Source: an uncultured Victivallales bacterium (GTDB lineage Bacteria; Verrucomicrobiota; Lentisphaeria; Oligosphaerales; JAFGRS01). Taken from it: DNA of 7,293 nucleotides. A program made the translations under genes and the position numbers. Below the pieces are notes generated by a model. That model ran no database searches. It was not told where the DNA came from and saw only the letters and a program-made list of their open reading frames with translations. The DNA is taken from the NCBI GenBank assembly GCA_903834675.1, contig CAILKC010000324.1, forward strand, positions 1 through 7,293. The letters run 5' to 3'. Of this stretch, positions 7,133-7,293 are shown piece after piece (position 1 is the stretch's first letter; every line of letters begins with the position of its first letter).

Positions 7133-7164
7133 CGCCCGGAGTCCGCCGCGGCGGACTCCGGGCG
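7133..7164. repeat. Perfect 32-bp palindrome
   Basis: The half-site CGCCCGGAGTCCGCCG (7133-7148) is followed with no spacer by its exact reverse complement (7149-7164). As DNA it could form a cruciform; as RNA, a very stable stem on either strand, with the central bases opening as a loop. There is no adjacent T-tract on either strand, so it differs from a standard terminator. It lies about 270 bp upstream of eamA. Exact symmetry with no spacer suggests a mobile or dispersed palindromic repeat, or a bidirectional transcription stop or operator. Confidence 0.75.
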
Positions 7165-7165
7165 T

Positions 7166-7244
7166 TGGAGGGCGCCGCTGCGTCGGCGCCGCGGCGGCCA
7201 CGCCGATTCGACAGGCTCACGGTCTTCGACAGGGCCGCCCTCCA
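7166..7244. repeat. Inverted-repeat-bounded element with internal hairpin and direct repeat
   Basis: TGGAGGGCG (7166-7174) and CGCCCTCCA (7236-7244) are exact 9-bp inverted repeats bounding a 79-bp segment. Inside, GGCGCCG (7171-7177) and CGGCGCC (7184-7190) form a hairpin with a 6-base loop that competes with the outer pairing. TTCGACAGG occurs twice, 18 bp apart (7207-7215, 7225-7233). TTCGACAGGCTC-type strings are, from memory, a common component of dispersed repeats in environmental genomes. The segment abuts the 32-bp palindrome, so both may be one composite element. The remaining 7245-7293 shows nothing recognisable. Confidence 0.5.
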
Positions 7245-7293
7245 GGCGATCCGATGCGTCCCGGCCGGGTGACTACTCAGGTGCAACTGCGTA

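Noticed and set aside
7133..7164. The palindrome as a classical intrinsic terminator
   Set aside because: No run of T follows on either strand.
7207..7233. Two TTCGACAGG copies as the start of a CRISPR array
   Set aside because: Only two 9-bp copies 18 bp apart, with no spacer-length pattern and no cas genes.

Overview
The window comes from a GC-rich bacterial chromosome and holds four protein genes, all on the minus strand. They occupy most of the sequence; the two ends are repeat-rich and apparently non-coding. No rRNA, tRNA, CRISPR array, transposase or phage gene is visible. The gene content (a cyanobacterial-type GAF-GAF-PAS adenylate cyclase, a GH52-like glycosidase, a sugar isomerase-like TIM barrel and high-GC dispersed repeats) fits an environmental bacterium with a large genome, for instance Armatimonadota, Planctomycetota or a neighbouring phylum. 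That placement is inference: nothing in the window is a taxonomic marker.

In transcription order, from high to low coordinates: 6863-7293 is a non-coding stretch with a perfect 32-bp palindrome, further hairpins and a short direct repeat, followed by a structured leader. Next come an EamA-type drug/metabolite exporter (5972-6862), a 122-bp gap, a clan GH-O glycoside hydrolase most like GH52 beta-xylosidase (3606-5849), and, after only 14 bp, a sugar phosphate isomerase/epimerase-like protein (2737-3591). A 208-bp gap with a strong hairpin separates these from a class III adenylate cyclase with two N-terminal GAF domains, a PAS domain and a TPR-like tail (132-2528). Below the cyclase, bases 1-110 form a hairpin-rich repeated element.

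The glycosidase and isomerase-like genes are almost certainly cotranscribed. Both proteins lack a signal peptide, so they probably act in the cytoplasm on an imported oligosaccharide or glycoside: the hydrolase releases a sugar and the TIM-barrel protein isomerises or epimerises a related sugar. The exporter may share the transcript but has no obvious functional tie. The cyclase has its own upstream gap and is probably expressed separately; its architecture matches Anabaena CyaB1/CyaB2, in which cAMP binding to the GAF domains activates the cyclase.

I see no convincing new multi-gene system. The items most worth a second look are the divergent GH52-like enzyme with its isomerase-like partner, the unusually similar tandem GAF domains of the cyclase, and the repeat elements at both ends.
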